This document shows, piece by piece, positions 35,989-48,023 of a stretch of DNA of 64,000 bases; within the stretch, counting starts at the first letter, position 1; every line of letters starts with the position of its first letter. The position numbers and the translations under genes were made by a program. The stretch spans positions 342,295,870-342,359,869 of the forward strand of contig NC_081412.1 of assembly GCF_030272615.1 (NCBI RefSeq). Direction: 5' to 3'. The notes beneath the pieces were generated by a model. That model searched no databases, was not told the DNA's origin, and saw nothing but the letters and a program-made list of their open reading frames with translations. The stretch comes from Cryptomeria japonica. Lineage: Eukaryota > Streptophyta > Pinopsida > Cupressales > Cupressaceae.

Positions 35989-36908
35989 TGTTGGAAACCA
36001 ATAACACTGAGAGGGCAGGGTGAGTCAGTGTTATACTGGAATGATAATTTTCAGCCTTATTAAAACATGCATACACCAACCGATATACCAGTACATATAG
36101 AATTGAAAGAAGTAAAGCAACCAATAAGCCAATCACATAAATGAGAACCATAACACACAGATTTATACGTGCAAAACCTCAAAGAGGAAAAACCACAATG
36201 GGATTTGTGACCCATAATATCAATCCACTGGCCATATGAAGAGATATTACAAAATATGAGGGGTTTGCACTTGCAAGAAGGCTTACAGCTTAGAGCACAC
36301 TGCTCAATCACAAAAGGAGCCTCACTAACTACATAAAATTCTAGACTACAATTCAGATAAGTGTGAACTGCTAAGATAGCATCTTCTATGCCAGTATACA
36401 GTTCCAGTTTAAGCTCTATTTGTTCCGGTCTAAAACCCTAAACCCTTTACCAAAATAACCCTTACATGAATTTCCTCACATACGTGATCTCTCTAATATA
36501 TTTTGAATCATATCACATTCACATATCCATAGTCTCCTATCATGTGTCTCTTCTATCTCTATTCCAAAAATGATCTATCAAACTGTCCTATATACCCTAT
36601 ACAACTTTGCATGCCTTATGTCGGCTTACAAAGATATTTACAATATCATATTACATGTTGGCCAGATAACATAAATGCTTAAACATTAAAATCAATTGCC
36701 AATACCATATCCAATATATGTCGGCCTCCAATACCGATAACCTTTACTAAACCATGTCAAGTTGCATTGTCATTGTCGGTGCCGGTGAAGTATCTGTGAA
36801 GTGCCTGTCGGTATACCATAGAACCAAAACATGAAGCCGAAACACAATACTAGGTTGCCATCAATGACAACATAGTGAAACCAGCCAATTGAGTGTCAAT
36901 TTCCAACA
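35989..36908 (-). mobile_element. element C 3' LTR
   Basis: 920 bp, plus-strand ends TGTTGGAAACCAATAACAC and GTCAATTTCCAACA. Followed on the plus strand by ATCTCCCCCTTTGG (minus-strand PPT CCAAAGGGGGAGAT). Confidence 0.95.
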
Positions 36909-36922
36909 ATCTCCCCCTTTGG
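36909..36922 (-). other. PPT of element C
   Basis: Minus strand CCAAAGGGGGAGAT before TGTTGGAAATTGAC. The same PPT core occurs in element D, which suggests related copia lineages. Confidence 0.85.
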
Positions 36923-37180
36923 TATTGATGGCAACACTCATGTGAAAAATGGTCAAGGTTTCATCTGTCGGTTTCATCCTTCCCTACTCCCCTTGAGCTG
37001 AATATGCAAAATACTCCATATCTCCAAAACTCCATGACTCCATAACTCCCTCTAATGTATAGAACTCTTTTTATTCTTTTTCACATCTATACTACTCTCC
37101 CTTTGACACAATGTCATCCAAAAATTCAAAAAGGAATGTCAAAGAATAAGAATTGTACGATGAATATCCCCAAAAATATC
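36923..37180 (-). other. element C 3' noncoding segment
   Basis: Between the second ORF and the PPT; no coding signal. Confidence 0.6.
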
Positions 37181-40100
37181 TTACCGGAGCTTGAAAAATT
37201 TCAAAATTTCCATATAAGCCTTCTCCAATAGCTCCAGATAAGTATCCCACCCAATTTTGAATGTGTCAGAAATAGATACAAGTCCACTTAATAAATGTGC
37301 AAAAGACTCTTTTTCATTTACCTCTGCTGGTGTGGGCTTTCCCACCATATCCATGCATTCTTTCTTTTGTACACTTAGTGAATCCAATCGGGGACTCACC
37401 AAGCCTCTCAAACTTCTGGCTCTTCTAGTTTTTTATCTCTTTCCTTTTCAAGAACAGAAATTTGGCTCCAAAATCAAAATTTGGCCATCAATTGATGTAG
37501 TTAATGAAATCAGTCCGTCAAAAGAGTTAGCTATACTTGCAATTTTCTCTTGAATCTCTTTTATCTTTTTATCCACATTAGCTATAAGTATTTCAGTGTT
37601 ACAACATACCCTATATATATTTGTACATTGTTTCAAAGAGTTTTCTATTAGTATCAACTTCTCATCAATCTTTTTCTTCTCTGATTCAATTACCTGATCA
37701 AATGTAGCTCTCTTAGCTTGGGTAAACATTTCTAGTGCTTGCCAGTTTGAGATTTGTTGTAAGGATTGAAATTGCTTTGAAATATGCTCAGTGATTACCT
37801 TAAGCTTTCCAGATGGGCTTGCTTCATTTTCAATCTTACACTCTGGGCCCAGTCTATGTAAAATAGTGATTGATTGATCAATAGTCTCTTTATCTTTGGA
37901 TCTCTCCTTCATCAGTTTTTGTGCAGTCATCATCATTATTTTAGTGGGACTCATCCTTGTGATATTTTTCTTTTCTACCTATGAAGTGCCAATTGACAAT
38001 AATGATGGACCAATAACTGGTTTCCTGTCGGATTCCCCTGCCTTCTCTTCTGAAGATTTATCCTTTATAACTTCCTTACTTGCACTAGTGGCTTCACCAC
38101 TTGGTGCAGTCTGTGTAACTATCGGTTCCTCTATAGGAACAGTAACCTCAACAAGTACATTTGTATCTGGAGGATTATTATCCTTAATATTAGTATCCTG
38201 TACAATATTAGCTGGTTCACTCTCTGTATTAACCGGTATCTCAATATTTTTCTGTACATCTATATTTACCAGGGGCTCAATTTCCACTATCTAAATATTT
38301 TTCAAAACTGAGGGTGAAGTACCCATAATCCCCCTTCCTTTTCCTTCAGTCGGGGTATCTACAGTGTCTATCTTGGTTTTTGGTAAAGTAAAGAATCCCC
38401 TATTTTCTCCAAGAAATTTAACCCTTGCTTTTTGAGTCTCCTTTAATATTTCATTGACTCTTCCTATCATCAGACTATTTATCCTATGTTTGCTATGGAA
38501 AACTTTTTTGTCTGCCACCTCAAGTGTCTTTTCCATTTCATCAGGAGCAATAGTAACACAGATAGATAATAGCTCTTGAATTTTAATGTGTTTATCCTCT
38601 TTCATAGCTGACAGTCTTCTAGCATCTAACATGTTATACAATTCAACCGATATTTGATTTTCTATTTTTATTTAGGCTTTCTTATAAATATCCAAGTATA
38701 ATAGGACTACTTCCTCTACCTCTCTTTGTTCATCCTCCTCTAAGTGATCGTAGTAAAATTGAACATTCTTCAACATACCATCTTTAGTGATTTCATCTAC
38801 TAATTTTGCACAAGTTTTCGGTGGAACCTTACCAGAATCGGTGTCATCCTTCTTCTTCCTCTTTGCAGTACCAGATGTAGTTGTACATGTAGATTTAGGT
38901 GCTTGATTTTGTGTCGGTATTTTGATTGTAACCTTTCTAACCAGTTGCTTCTTAGCTTCTTCCTTTGTTTCCTCTAGTTTCTTCCTAACAAACCTCTTAA
39001 ATACCAATGGTGTGTCATCCTCAGATTCTGATTCTACAGTAACAGGCTCAATATGAACTTTATTTGGGACAACATTAATTAGTGCTTTGATGTCCTTTGA
39101 GACCTTCCACACAAATTTGCTTGTTTTTCCTTCCTGTTTCTCTCTATTCTTCTGGTTGAAATTTGTTTCAACCTCTTGAGTTTTTACTATGTAGTACCAC
39201 AGGGCTTCTCTGCCTCATCAATTTGTGCGTCAATCAATATTTTTGCATAGGCATCAAGCATCTATGCATCTACCTCATATCCTATTTCTTCAATCCAAAT
39301 CTTTTGAGGCTTAACTGCTTCCATGAGTGTCTCATCCTTATCTACCATAAAGCATATGCCAATAGAATATTTTTCTACAATATGCTCAGGTACCCTTACC
39401 CTAGACCTCATATATTTTTAGAATGCTTTAAAATACCCCCATACCTTATCATCTCTCTGGCTTCCTAAAGTAGCAATTGATTGTTTCAATTGTCTCCCTA
39501 CCGGGATGTCAATTGCCCATTGCCTCTTACCAGAACCGGGTGTATCATTCATGAAATATAACATCAAGCAAACTAACAAGTTTCCATACCAGAATGTATC
39601 CTTCCTTTCACCCTTAATCTTCCCTAGATTTATTAACAACTCATCTAGCATCTAACAAAATAGATCTAATTTCTCATTCTCTCTCATCATTTTGTATGCA
39701 ACCAAAATGCATGAACTGGAAATAGATCTAATTTCTCATTCTCTTTCATCATTCTCTCTCATCATTTGAAACTTTCTTGTCTGGATGTTTCCCCACCGAT
39801 GGTAAATCAGTGATTTCTTGGATGGCTTCCTTGATGATTTTTGTAAGGTCAGTTTAACCATATAAACTTCCTATGTACTCTTCTCAAAACGTATCTGATT
39901 ATCTCATCCTCAAATTCTGGAATATCCAAAATGTTGGTAAACCCTATGTCTTCAATATGCATGAATGTTGGTTTGATCTTTCTAGATTCTCCCATTAGCT
40001 CACTCATATACATGCCCTTAATTTCTGAAGTTCCCAAGTCCTTGATGTGATAGTGAATATATTCCCTAATATCCTCTACATAGACAGCTCCCTCCAAAAC

Positions 40101-40316
40101 GCAAGAAAATGCTCCAACCAAATCTTCCAAGGTACCCACAAGTGGATACCGCTTGAAAATTGGCTTGGGGCAGTCCTTAACCTCTACTACAGTCAGGTTT
40201 GCAACAAAAATAGGAATAGATGATGATCCCACTTCCATGTTAAAGATAAATACCTTTTGATCACTCTCGATGAAAACCTCCAACAAATTCTTCCAGACGC
40301 CAGTGAGATCGCTCAA
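37181..40316 (-). pseudogene. element C large second ORF, no known domain
   Basis: About 1,000 codons with a few stops and two frame changes. The first piece (40316-39849) starts near MEVGSSSIPIFVANLTVV and has VGTLEDLVGAFSCVLEGA. The second (39651-39160) has GSGKRQWAIDIPVGRQLKQS and MLDAYAKILIDAQIDEA. From 39112 to 37181 one frame continues: basic/acidic segment ESESEDDTPLVFKRFVRKKL, a KRKKKDD stretch that looks like a nuclear localisation signal, helical YYDHLEEDEQREVEEVVLLY, an acidic Ser/Thr-rich linker (38280-37980), and a C-terminal coiled coil (37954-37448). No enzyme motif. I do not recognise the family. The repeated helical charge pattern suggests a structural or nucleic-acid-binding protein. 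Confidence 0.65.
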
Positions 40317-40609
40317 GAAGAAACTTGATTGCTCTGAATTGCCTTTATTCGCACTTAGTCACTCTTAATCACTCTGAAATATCTCTGAATGCAAGGTGAT
40401 TAAAAATGAAGTGTATTCGACCATTTAACCTTCGAGAAAAACCCTAATCTTCCATTGACATAAATGACTACTGGTGAAAGATATCGGATATCACTCAGAA
40501 CATATCCATGTCGAATATTTATCTCCAATGTCTGAAACATCTTCCAGAAACTCTTCCTGGGGCATATGCATCATCTTCATGAATTTTGCCTATCCCTAAG
40601 GCATCTACC
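40317..40609 (-). other. element C spacer between its two ORFs
   Basis: About 290 bp with no open frame in any register. It separates the zinc-knuckle ORF from the second ORF and could hold an internal promoter or splice sites; none is evident. Confidence 0.5.
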
Positions 40610-41798
40610 TTAGTTATCGGATGAGCTCCCTGTCGGTGCAAGAGAAGCCTCTTCTGTCGGATAAGTAATTGGGACAATCCCATCTGATGATTGTTCTTCA
40701 GTCTTCCTAACCCATCTCTGAGTATGATCTTGTCGGATTTCACTAACCTTCTCTTTTCCTTTCTCATTTGATCCTCCATTACTAACCGGTGGATTTTTTC
40801 TTCTACATAACTTAGCAATATGTCCAACCTCATTACATGCATAACATGTAGCATTATTCTTTTGAATTGCTTTACTAAAACTGGTGAAATTGCTTGACCT
40901 GCACTGATTAGCCATATGTCCAAATTTTCCACATGCATAGCATTTAACATTTATTCTATAGTCTTTTGTCTTATGACCAAACTTATTACATTTAGAACAT
41001 TTACCAAGAGCAAAATCAGGGTTCTGATTTGTTCTATTTCTACATTGCCTAGCCATCTGACCAAATCTATTGCAAAAAAACATCTACCATTGAATTTATA
41101 AGCATTAAATTGCCGAACTGGTGCCTTATGGTTTTGATCTTCATTAGCAGTACCGGAACTTTGTCTTTGCTCAAATCCAAGTCCATTGGAATCTCCAATC
41201 TATCTTTGTCTCTTCAATAACTCATCAAGTTGTGCTGAGCTGATCTTGAATTTTTCTTTATACTCACTTGCAATAGTTAAATCTTCTCTCAGAATTATCA
41301 TTTGTCTCTCAATCTCTTGTTCATTACTCTGGGATTGTACCAAATCAGTTCTTAAAATATCATTTTCATGAGTCAACCTACCACATTCTTCAAATTTGTT
41401 CTTCAGGGATACATCAAGATTTTTTTCCTTCTTCTTTATGTCCTCAATCTCCTTAGACATCCTCATAGTTATAACTTGCATTTCATTTTTCATAACCATG
41501 TTCTCCGGACTCAATTTCTGACATTGTTTCTTAAGTGCATCTTTCTCTTCATCATCCTAACTTTGCAAAAGTTCCTTCCTCCTAGCTTGAACAGATGATA
41601 GCCTCTCTTGTAGGACAAGAATGAATTCCTTAGCAGAATTCAATTCATCTTGTACCTTTAAGTTCTTCAACCTTTTAGCATCATAATCTTCAAGTGTCAT
41701 CTCAAGTTGTTTCTCCAAAGCGATATCCATGGATTTTAGTTTTAGGATCTTCCTCAAGCTGTTAAACTTCCTCTGAGGCACAAGGCTCTAATACCAAT
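40610..41798 (-). pseudogene. element C gag-like protein: coiled coil plus CCHC knuckles
   Basis: The minus-strand frame opens almost at the PBS (41781). It gives a long coiled coil (KQLEMTLEDYDAKRLKNLKV, NEQEIERQMIILREDL) with one stop at 41557 and another near 41200. After a frame change near 41080 come tandem CCHC zinc knuckles: CNRFGQMARQC (first His is Gln), CSKCNKFGHKTKDY (last Cys is Tyr), CYACGKFGHMANQC and CYACNEVGHIAKLC. Two of four are intact. The tail is polar, ending near 40610. This is the nucleocapsid-type region of a copia gag. The usual N-terminal gag (UBN2) part is missing, since the frame starts immediately at the PBS. Confidence 0.8.
41785..41798 (-). other. PBS of element C
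   Basis: Minus strand ATTGGTATTAGAGCC, one base off the tRNA-Met PBS, identical in that base to the PBS at 3546-3559. Confidence 0.85.
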
Positions 41799-42746
41799 TA
41801 TTGGAAACTAATAACACTAAGAGGGGGGGTGAATCAGTGTTATATCGGAATGATAATTTTTAGCCTTATTAAAACATGCATACACCAACTGGTATATCAA
41901 TACATACAGAATTGAAAGAAGTAAAGAAAACAATAAGCCAATCACATAAATGAGAACCATAACACATAGATTTATACGTGGAAAACCTCAAAGAGGAAAA
42001 ACTACGGTTGGATTTGTGACCCATAATATCAATACACTAGCCATATGAACAGATATTACAAAATATGAGGGGCATGCACTTGCAGGAAGGCTTACAACCT
42101 AGAGCACACTGCTCTATCATAAAAGGAGCCTCATTGACTACATAAAATTCCAAACTACAATCTAGATAAGTGTGAACTGCTAAGATAGCATCTTATATGC
42201 CAGTATACAGTTCTGGTTTAAGCTCTGTTTGTTCCAGTCTGAAACCCTAAACCCTTTACCAGAATAACCCTTACATGAATTTCCTCACATACATGATCTC
42301 TCTTATATATGTCACACCATATTACATTCACATATCCATAATCTCCTATCATGTGTCTTTTCTATCTCTATTCCAAAAATGATCTATCAAACTATCCTAT
42401 ATACCCTATACAACTTTGCATGCCTTATGTCAACTTACAAAGATATTTACAATATCATATTACATGTCGGCTAGATAATACAAATGCATAAGCATTAAAA
42501 TCAATTGTTGATGTTGAATCCAAGATATGTTAGCCTCTAATACCAATAACCTTTACTAAACCATGTTGGCCTACATTGTTGGTAACCAAAGAAATCCTTC
42601 TATCTTGTCGGTGTCGATGTCGGTGAAGTATCTGTGAAGTACTTGTTGGTATACCATGGAACCAAAACATGAATTCGGAACACAATACCATATTGCCATT
42701 AATGACAACATAGTAAAACCAACCAATTGAGTGTCAATTGCCAAGA
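41799..42746 (-). mobile_element. element C 5' LTR
   Basis: 948 bp, matching 35989-36908 with scattered differences. The terminal bases are mutated: plus-strand TATTGG at the left and CCAAGA at the right in place of TGTTGG and CCAACA. Followed by TSD GTTCC. Confidence 0.92.
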
Positions 42747-42751
42747 GTTCC

Positions 42752-45370
42752 ATTATTCAAAACCAAAGTGAAAGGTATTCCAAATCAGGAAATGATGTTA
42801 TCTAGGATGAATTGATGGATTACTTCAGTGGTAGTAGATCTAATAGGAACTGGTTCTACCCACTTCATAAAGTAATCAATGGCAGTTATAATGAAAGTAT
42901 GTCCCTGAGATGAGGGAGGAGATATTTTACCAAAGAGATCCAAACCCCATGTAGAAAATGGCCAAGACACTATTTGAGATTGAAGTTCTTGGGCGGGAAC
43001 ATGCATCAAATTTCTATGTTGTTGACACTGATGACATTTCTTAACAAACATAAAGGAGTCCTTTTCCATGGTCTACCAATAATATCCCATTCAGAGTAAT
43101 CTTTGAACTAAAGATCTGCCCCCAAAATGCCCCCCGCAAGCACCTAAATGTGCTTCCTCAAGAGCAATAGGGATTTCAGCTTTGTTAAGACATTGAAGGA
43201 GGAGACCATTATAACCCCTCCTATAAATAACATTAGAAAAGATAATGTATCTAGTGGAAAACTTGCAAATCCTATCCCTAGTATTCTTGTTTGTAGGGTC
43301 AGGAAAGGTACCATCACTCAAATATCTCATGATATGTGAGTACCACTCATCAGAATCTATAGTTCAACAATATGCTACAACACTAGGATTGTCGGTAATA
43401 GCCGGGGTAGTGAGGTTTTGAATAGTGAATTTGAGATCTACCAAGAGGTCCTCTAAAGACACAAGAGAGGCCACACATGCTATGGCATCAGCATGTTGAT
43501 TATCTTTTCAAGGAACAGGCTCCATGGTATAAGAATTGAACTTTTGCAACAAGGATATAGCTAAATCTTTATATTGTGATAATTTATCTTGCTTAGCTTG
43601 GTAAATTCTTGTCACTTGTCTTATGATTAATTGAGAATATCCATAGATATGTAGATGTTTTACATTTAATGCTAAGGTTTCTTTAATTCTAGCTATAAGA
43701 GCCTCATATTTAGCAATGTTATTGGTACACAATAAATTGAGATGATATGATAAAGGGATACGTTTCTTTTTAGGAGAGATTAAGACAACCCCTACCCCCA
43801 ATCATGTACGACACCTAGAGAAATCGAAAGATAATTCCCAAGTTTCATCAACCTCAGTAGAGAGAAATAATTCATCGGGAAAAGAATCTTGATTAGGTAG
43901 AGAGAAGGGTGAAGGAGCCTCAACTAAGTGGCCAGTCAATGCTTGACCTTTTATTGCCTTTTGCAAAACAAACTTAAGGTCAAACTCGGTCAACATCATA
44001 ACCCACTTGGCTAAGCATCCTGAAAGGTCAGTTTTGGAGAAAAGATGCTTTAGAGGGTCAAAATTAGTGATAACATGGACTATAGCATTCAAAAGGTAAT
44101 ACCTTAATTTTTGGGTTGCAAAAACTAAAGCAAGGCACTGTCTTTCTATTATAGAATATTGGACCTTGTAATCAAGTAGAGTGTAACTTATATAGTAAAC
44201 TGGACATTCTCTACCATCCTTATCACATTGTGCCAATAAGGCTGCAAGAGCATGAAGGGAAGTAGGTGTGTATAAAAGAAAGGGCTTAGAAGAGTTAGCG
44301 GGTTGAAGAATGGGAGGATGGGCCAAATATGTTTTTAAGTCTTCAAATGCTTGACGACAATCCTCATTCCATTGAAAGGTGATATTATTTGTAAGCAATT
44401 GAGTAAAAGGAAATGTACGATCCACAAGTTGAGAAACAAACCTATGAATAGCTTGAATCTTTCCTTTTAAACTTTTTAGTTGGGAAACATTTTTAGGATG
44501 TGGCATGTTAACAATGGCATCTATCTTCTTCGTATCCACCTCAATTCCATGATGCGAGACTATGAATCCTAATAGTTTTCCACTATCCACACCAAAACCA
44601 CACTTTTGGGGATTCAAGCACATGTTGTACTTACGAATTCTTTCAAAGACCTGACGAAGGATCTTAACATGATCTATACGAATAATGGATTTAGCTAAGA
44701 TATCATCAACGTAATCTTCTAAGATTTTATGCATGTAATCATGGAAGATAAGGGTCATAGCACGTTGATAGGTAGCACCTGTATTTTTCAATCCATAAGG
44801 AATCATAACCCAACAAAACGTGCCCCAAGGGGTGGTGAAAGCAGTTTTAAATTGATCTTGAGGATTAATGAAGATTTGATAATAGCCTAAGAAACCATCC
44901 ATGAATTATAATAAAGGATGGCCTACTATAGAATCCACTGTCATATCGATATTTGGGAGAGGAAAATCATCCTTCAAAGAAACTTTATTGAGATCTCAAA
45001 AATTCGTACACATCCTAATCTTGTTATCAGATTTAGCCACGGCTACAATGTTTGAAATCGATGGGGAGTAATCGATAGGATGGATGAATCCAGCATCCAA
45101 TAACTTTTCAATCTCTATCTTAATTAGCAATGCCACTTTAGGATTCATCTTTTGAATCTTTTTCTTCATGGGTTTAGCATCAGGAACTAAGAAAATGTTA
45201 TGAGTGACAATCTTAGGATCAATGCCAGGCATATTAGAGTATATCCAAGCAAAGATTTCAAGGAATTCATGTAACAATTCAGAATATTATTTTTGTTCTT
45301 CTTTATCGAGACATTTTCCTATCTTAATGACTTTGTCTTCAATAGAGGGATCGATTCTGATATCAATAGT
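42752..45370 (-). pseudogene. Tat-like gypsy pol: RT, two RNase H segments, integrase N-part
   Basis: One minus-strand frame with stops near 44996, 43802, 43508, 43091 and 42785. RT starts with LLHEFLEIFAWIYSNMPGID, and the catalytic box LEDYVDDILAKS lies near 44700. The first RNase H is YISYTLLDYKVQYSIIERQC. A second RNase H-like segment follows (WELSFDFS, GVGVVLISP, YEALIARIKETLAL, DNQHADAIACVASL). Two RNase H domains are a mark of the Tat lineage of Ty3/gypsy. Integrase begins with the zinc region (HLGACGGHFGG, CHQCQQH) and GLDLFGKISPPSS, TAIDYFMKWVE, then breaks at element C. The element is dead. Confidence 0.9.
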
Positions 45371-45886
45371 GTCAATTATGAAGAGGCTGTTTTATTGAGG
45401 AATGTCTTTCAATTGAGGGAATTCTTTAACCATCTCATCATAATTTCTTTCTTTCCCAAAGTAAGCTTGGGCTACACTTGTTGCTTGCGTTTGAATAGGT
45501 GCTGAGACACTTGATATTATCGGTATGCTTTGTGATGGTATACTAGCATTGATCGGTGAAGATGACACGCTTGTTCGAAAGTTTGCATTTGTATTAGCAT
45601 TTGTTGGGAGAGGTACGTTTTGAGGAAGACTGGAGGTCATTGCTTGTATTTGCGTCAAGGGTGGTGTTTGACTGTTATCTTGACCTAAAGTTTTTCCTAG
45701 TGGTAAAATCTTTGTGACATCAAAATCCTCAGGTAATTTTGCCCCATTTTGTATTAACAGTGAAAGATACTTGTCCCTATCACTATGTATAAGTGCATCT
45801 AGGATCATGAGGACATGCGGGTCTTGCTGTGCGGACTCAATTTCTTCCTTTGTCAGATGTTGTTGTAAATCATTTATGGTGGACAT
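45371..45886 (-). pseudogene. element B gag, N-terminal part fused in frame to pol
   Basis: ATG 45886; the ORF runs 164 residues to a stop at 45392 and stays in the RT frame. It starts STINDLQQHLTKEEIESAQQ, then KYLSLLIQNGAKLPEDFDV, then a Gln/Ser/Thr/Pro-rich linker and KERNYDEMVKEFPQLKDIPQ. The first parts are homologous to the N-terminus of gag of element E (62635 onward; KLPEDFDV against TLPQDFDV). The gag core, zinc knuckle and protease expected before RT are absent, so there is a large in-frame deletion near 45390. Confidence 0.75.
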
Positions 45887-46949
45887 TGTCTATGTACCTG
45901 AGTGTTGACCTGTTGACATGTCCATGTTCCAAGTAGGGTTTATAGACTATGTGTTGTTCGGGTCCATTATTCTTTTTTCTTTCTAGGACCTTGTGATGGG
46001 CATCTAAAATTGCCTATATGATGATGGTTCTATGCGAGACAATGACCTAACACTAGACAGTAGACGTAAATATGAGGTATGCAATACTATACTAGACGCT
46101 CTATTGAGGATTTTGATGTGAGACCTTTTTAGCTTTTCTAGATTTCTCTAATTCAAGTCTTTCCATTTGTTGACGAAGTTGTTCGGCCTCAATCTCTCTA
46201 TCAATTGTATGGGCAATCCTAGACTCAATATCTATCTCGTGTATGACTCCCATATATTGGGGTGCGCTTCTTCTTAAATCCCAAGCTAAGTTAGCTAGAC
46301 CATCAATGATTTCTCATTGACCACCGTTTGGAACTAGATTAGGTTGCTCGAAGGGGAGAAAACCATCACCTGGGAGACCCATGAAGGCACATGCTATGAA
46401 CCTATAACTGATAATAGACTTAGACGTATATGAGGTCTAGGTGAAGACGTATATGATAAATGGTGGACTATGCAACTAATATGGTTGATAATGCAAAAGA
46501 CTTAGGATGATAATGAGGATGTAAATGGGACAATGCAAAAGACTATGGATGATAATGAGGATGTAAATGGGACAATGCAAAAGACTATGGACGATAATGA
46601 GGACATAAATAGGACTATGCAAAAGACTATGGTCACAAGTATGTAAGGACATTTTGAAAATCAGTTTCAAAATGGACTTTGTTTTTTGGTAACTTCATGT
46701 GTAGGACAATGTTTTGCATTTTCCAAGTTTGAGAACAATGGTTGGTAGGTATGTATAGCTGACTGACTCAATTTTCATAAAATCTCAAAAAATTCAGAGA
46801 TACGTGGGATAGGGTCTGCAATAGCCCAAGAGACTGACTCAATACTCGTCTATCACAATGATACATAAAAAATCACGGAATACAATCTTATGTTGGATAT
46901 TGGACACCATTCAGTGAGGCCCCCGCAGTAAAATACCGAAACAAGATGG

Positions 46950-47530
46950 ACAAATAGAGAGTCTGGCAGCACTGGCTCCACTCCATGGCACACACTTCTC
47001 AGGCATGCTAGTCTCTCTTGCCCCGAAGATCTGAAGATCTTATCACTGAGGGATTTCTATCTCATAATATAAGGTACATGAGGGGTATCTATGGGGTACA
47101 ATCCGCACTCCCGGAACCACTAAGCGTAGGATTTTTGGCAACTAATTTGGTTCTTAGTATTAGGTTTCGAGGGGTCCCGATCCAATGATGGATTCTCAGA
47201 GAAAGCCACTTAAGGCTTTAGTTGAGCTTATCGGTGCAGAGAAGGCCCCCACATACATCGAATTCACTCAACACTCTAGCCGACTGACCACTATATTTAT
47301 ATAGTGGCTCGAAAAACCCGCTCGAGAGTACGCTGGGAGAGATGATATCCCCAATGCATCCCAATTTGAAGTACCTCTATGGGGTGATGAAATCCCTAGT
47401 CAAAGATACCCCTCACTACGTAGAACAAAAAGAAAATTTGGATGTCGTTGTCACCTTCCTTCTTTCTCCCATGGGCCCGATGGCAGGTAGAAAGTCAGTT
47501 AGTGCAACAGTAGGTCCACCCCAGACACAA
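46950..47530 (-). other. leader tract conserved between B and Z
   Basis: Aligns with 54615-55165 of element Z. Shared blocks include GGCT(C/T)CACTCCATG, CACACACTTCT, GTACATGAGGGG, TTGAGCTTATCGGTG, TATAGTGGCTC and GAGAGATGATATCCCCAA. It is noncoding in both. Two otherwise different elements keep this tract, so it may carry an RNA function such as packaging or translation control. Confidence 0.7.
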
Positions 47531-47632
47531 TGAAAATTTATTTTCCCTTAAGAAAATGAAAAATGATTTAATCTAATGGAGCCTAATTCACGTTCATTTT
47601 ATAGCCCAAATTTAGGTGTTAGATCCACATGT

Positions 47633-47925
47633 GCATGTCAATTTTAAACACCAAATCCAAGAATGAAGGCATACATGTCAATTTTAACCATTTGTTTGAT
47701 TTTTAAGCACCAAAAACCAAGTGTAAGATGCATGCATGTCAATTTTAGCCCATGTTCATTTTAAGCACCAACAACGAAGTGTGAGATTATCCATGCATGT
47801 CAATTTTAATTGTTGTTGATTCTAAGCACTAAAAATTGAAGTGTGAGATTATCCATGCATGTCAATTTTAACTGTTGTTGATTTTAAGCACTAAAAATTG
47901 AAGTGTGAGATGTACATCCAAAATT
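47633..47925. repeat. ~62-bp tandem repeat, 5 copies, in B leader
   Basis: Units start CATGTCAATTTTA and contain TTAAGCACCAAAAACCAAGTG or its variant, then GAGATTATCCATG. Copies 3-5 are closest to each other. Noncoding. Confidence 0.85.
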
Positions 47926-48023
47926 ACTAATCTAATCCTCTCTATGAATTCGCCATAGGCTGTAAATAGAAGATTAGTAGCAAAATAAACCAACAAAAAA
48001 TAGAAATTCAAAACTTGACAGAG

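Larger units (their letters stand above)
35989..42746 (-). mobile_element. element C, pol-less Ty1/copia-LTR element
   Basis: LTRs 35989-36908 (3') and 41799-42746 (5'), TSD GTTCC at 35984-35988 and 42747-42751, PBS and PPT in place: a complete 6.76-kb minus-strand insertion. The interior holds a coiled-coil plus CCHC gag-like ORF and a long downstream ORF. No protease, integrase, RT or RNase H motif was found in any frame. It is thus a non-autonomous element of the TR-GAG/LARD kind with an additional large ORF. It splits the integrase of the Tat-like pol. Confidence 0.92.

Noticed and set aside
47633-47925. 62-bp repeats as a CRISPR-like array
   Set aside because: This is plant nuclear DNA; the units are contiguous tandem copies without unique spacers and there are no cas genes.
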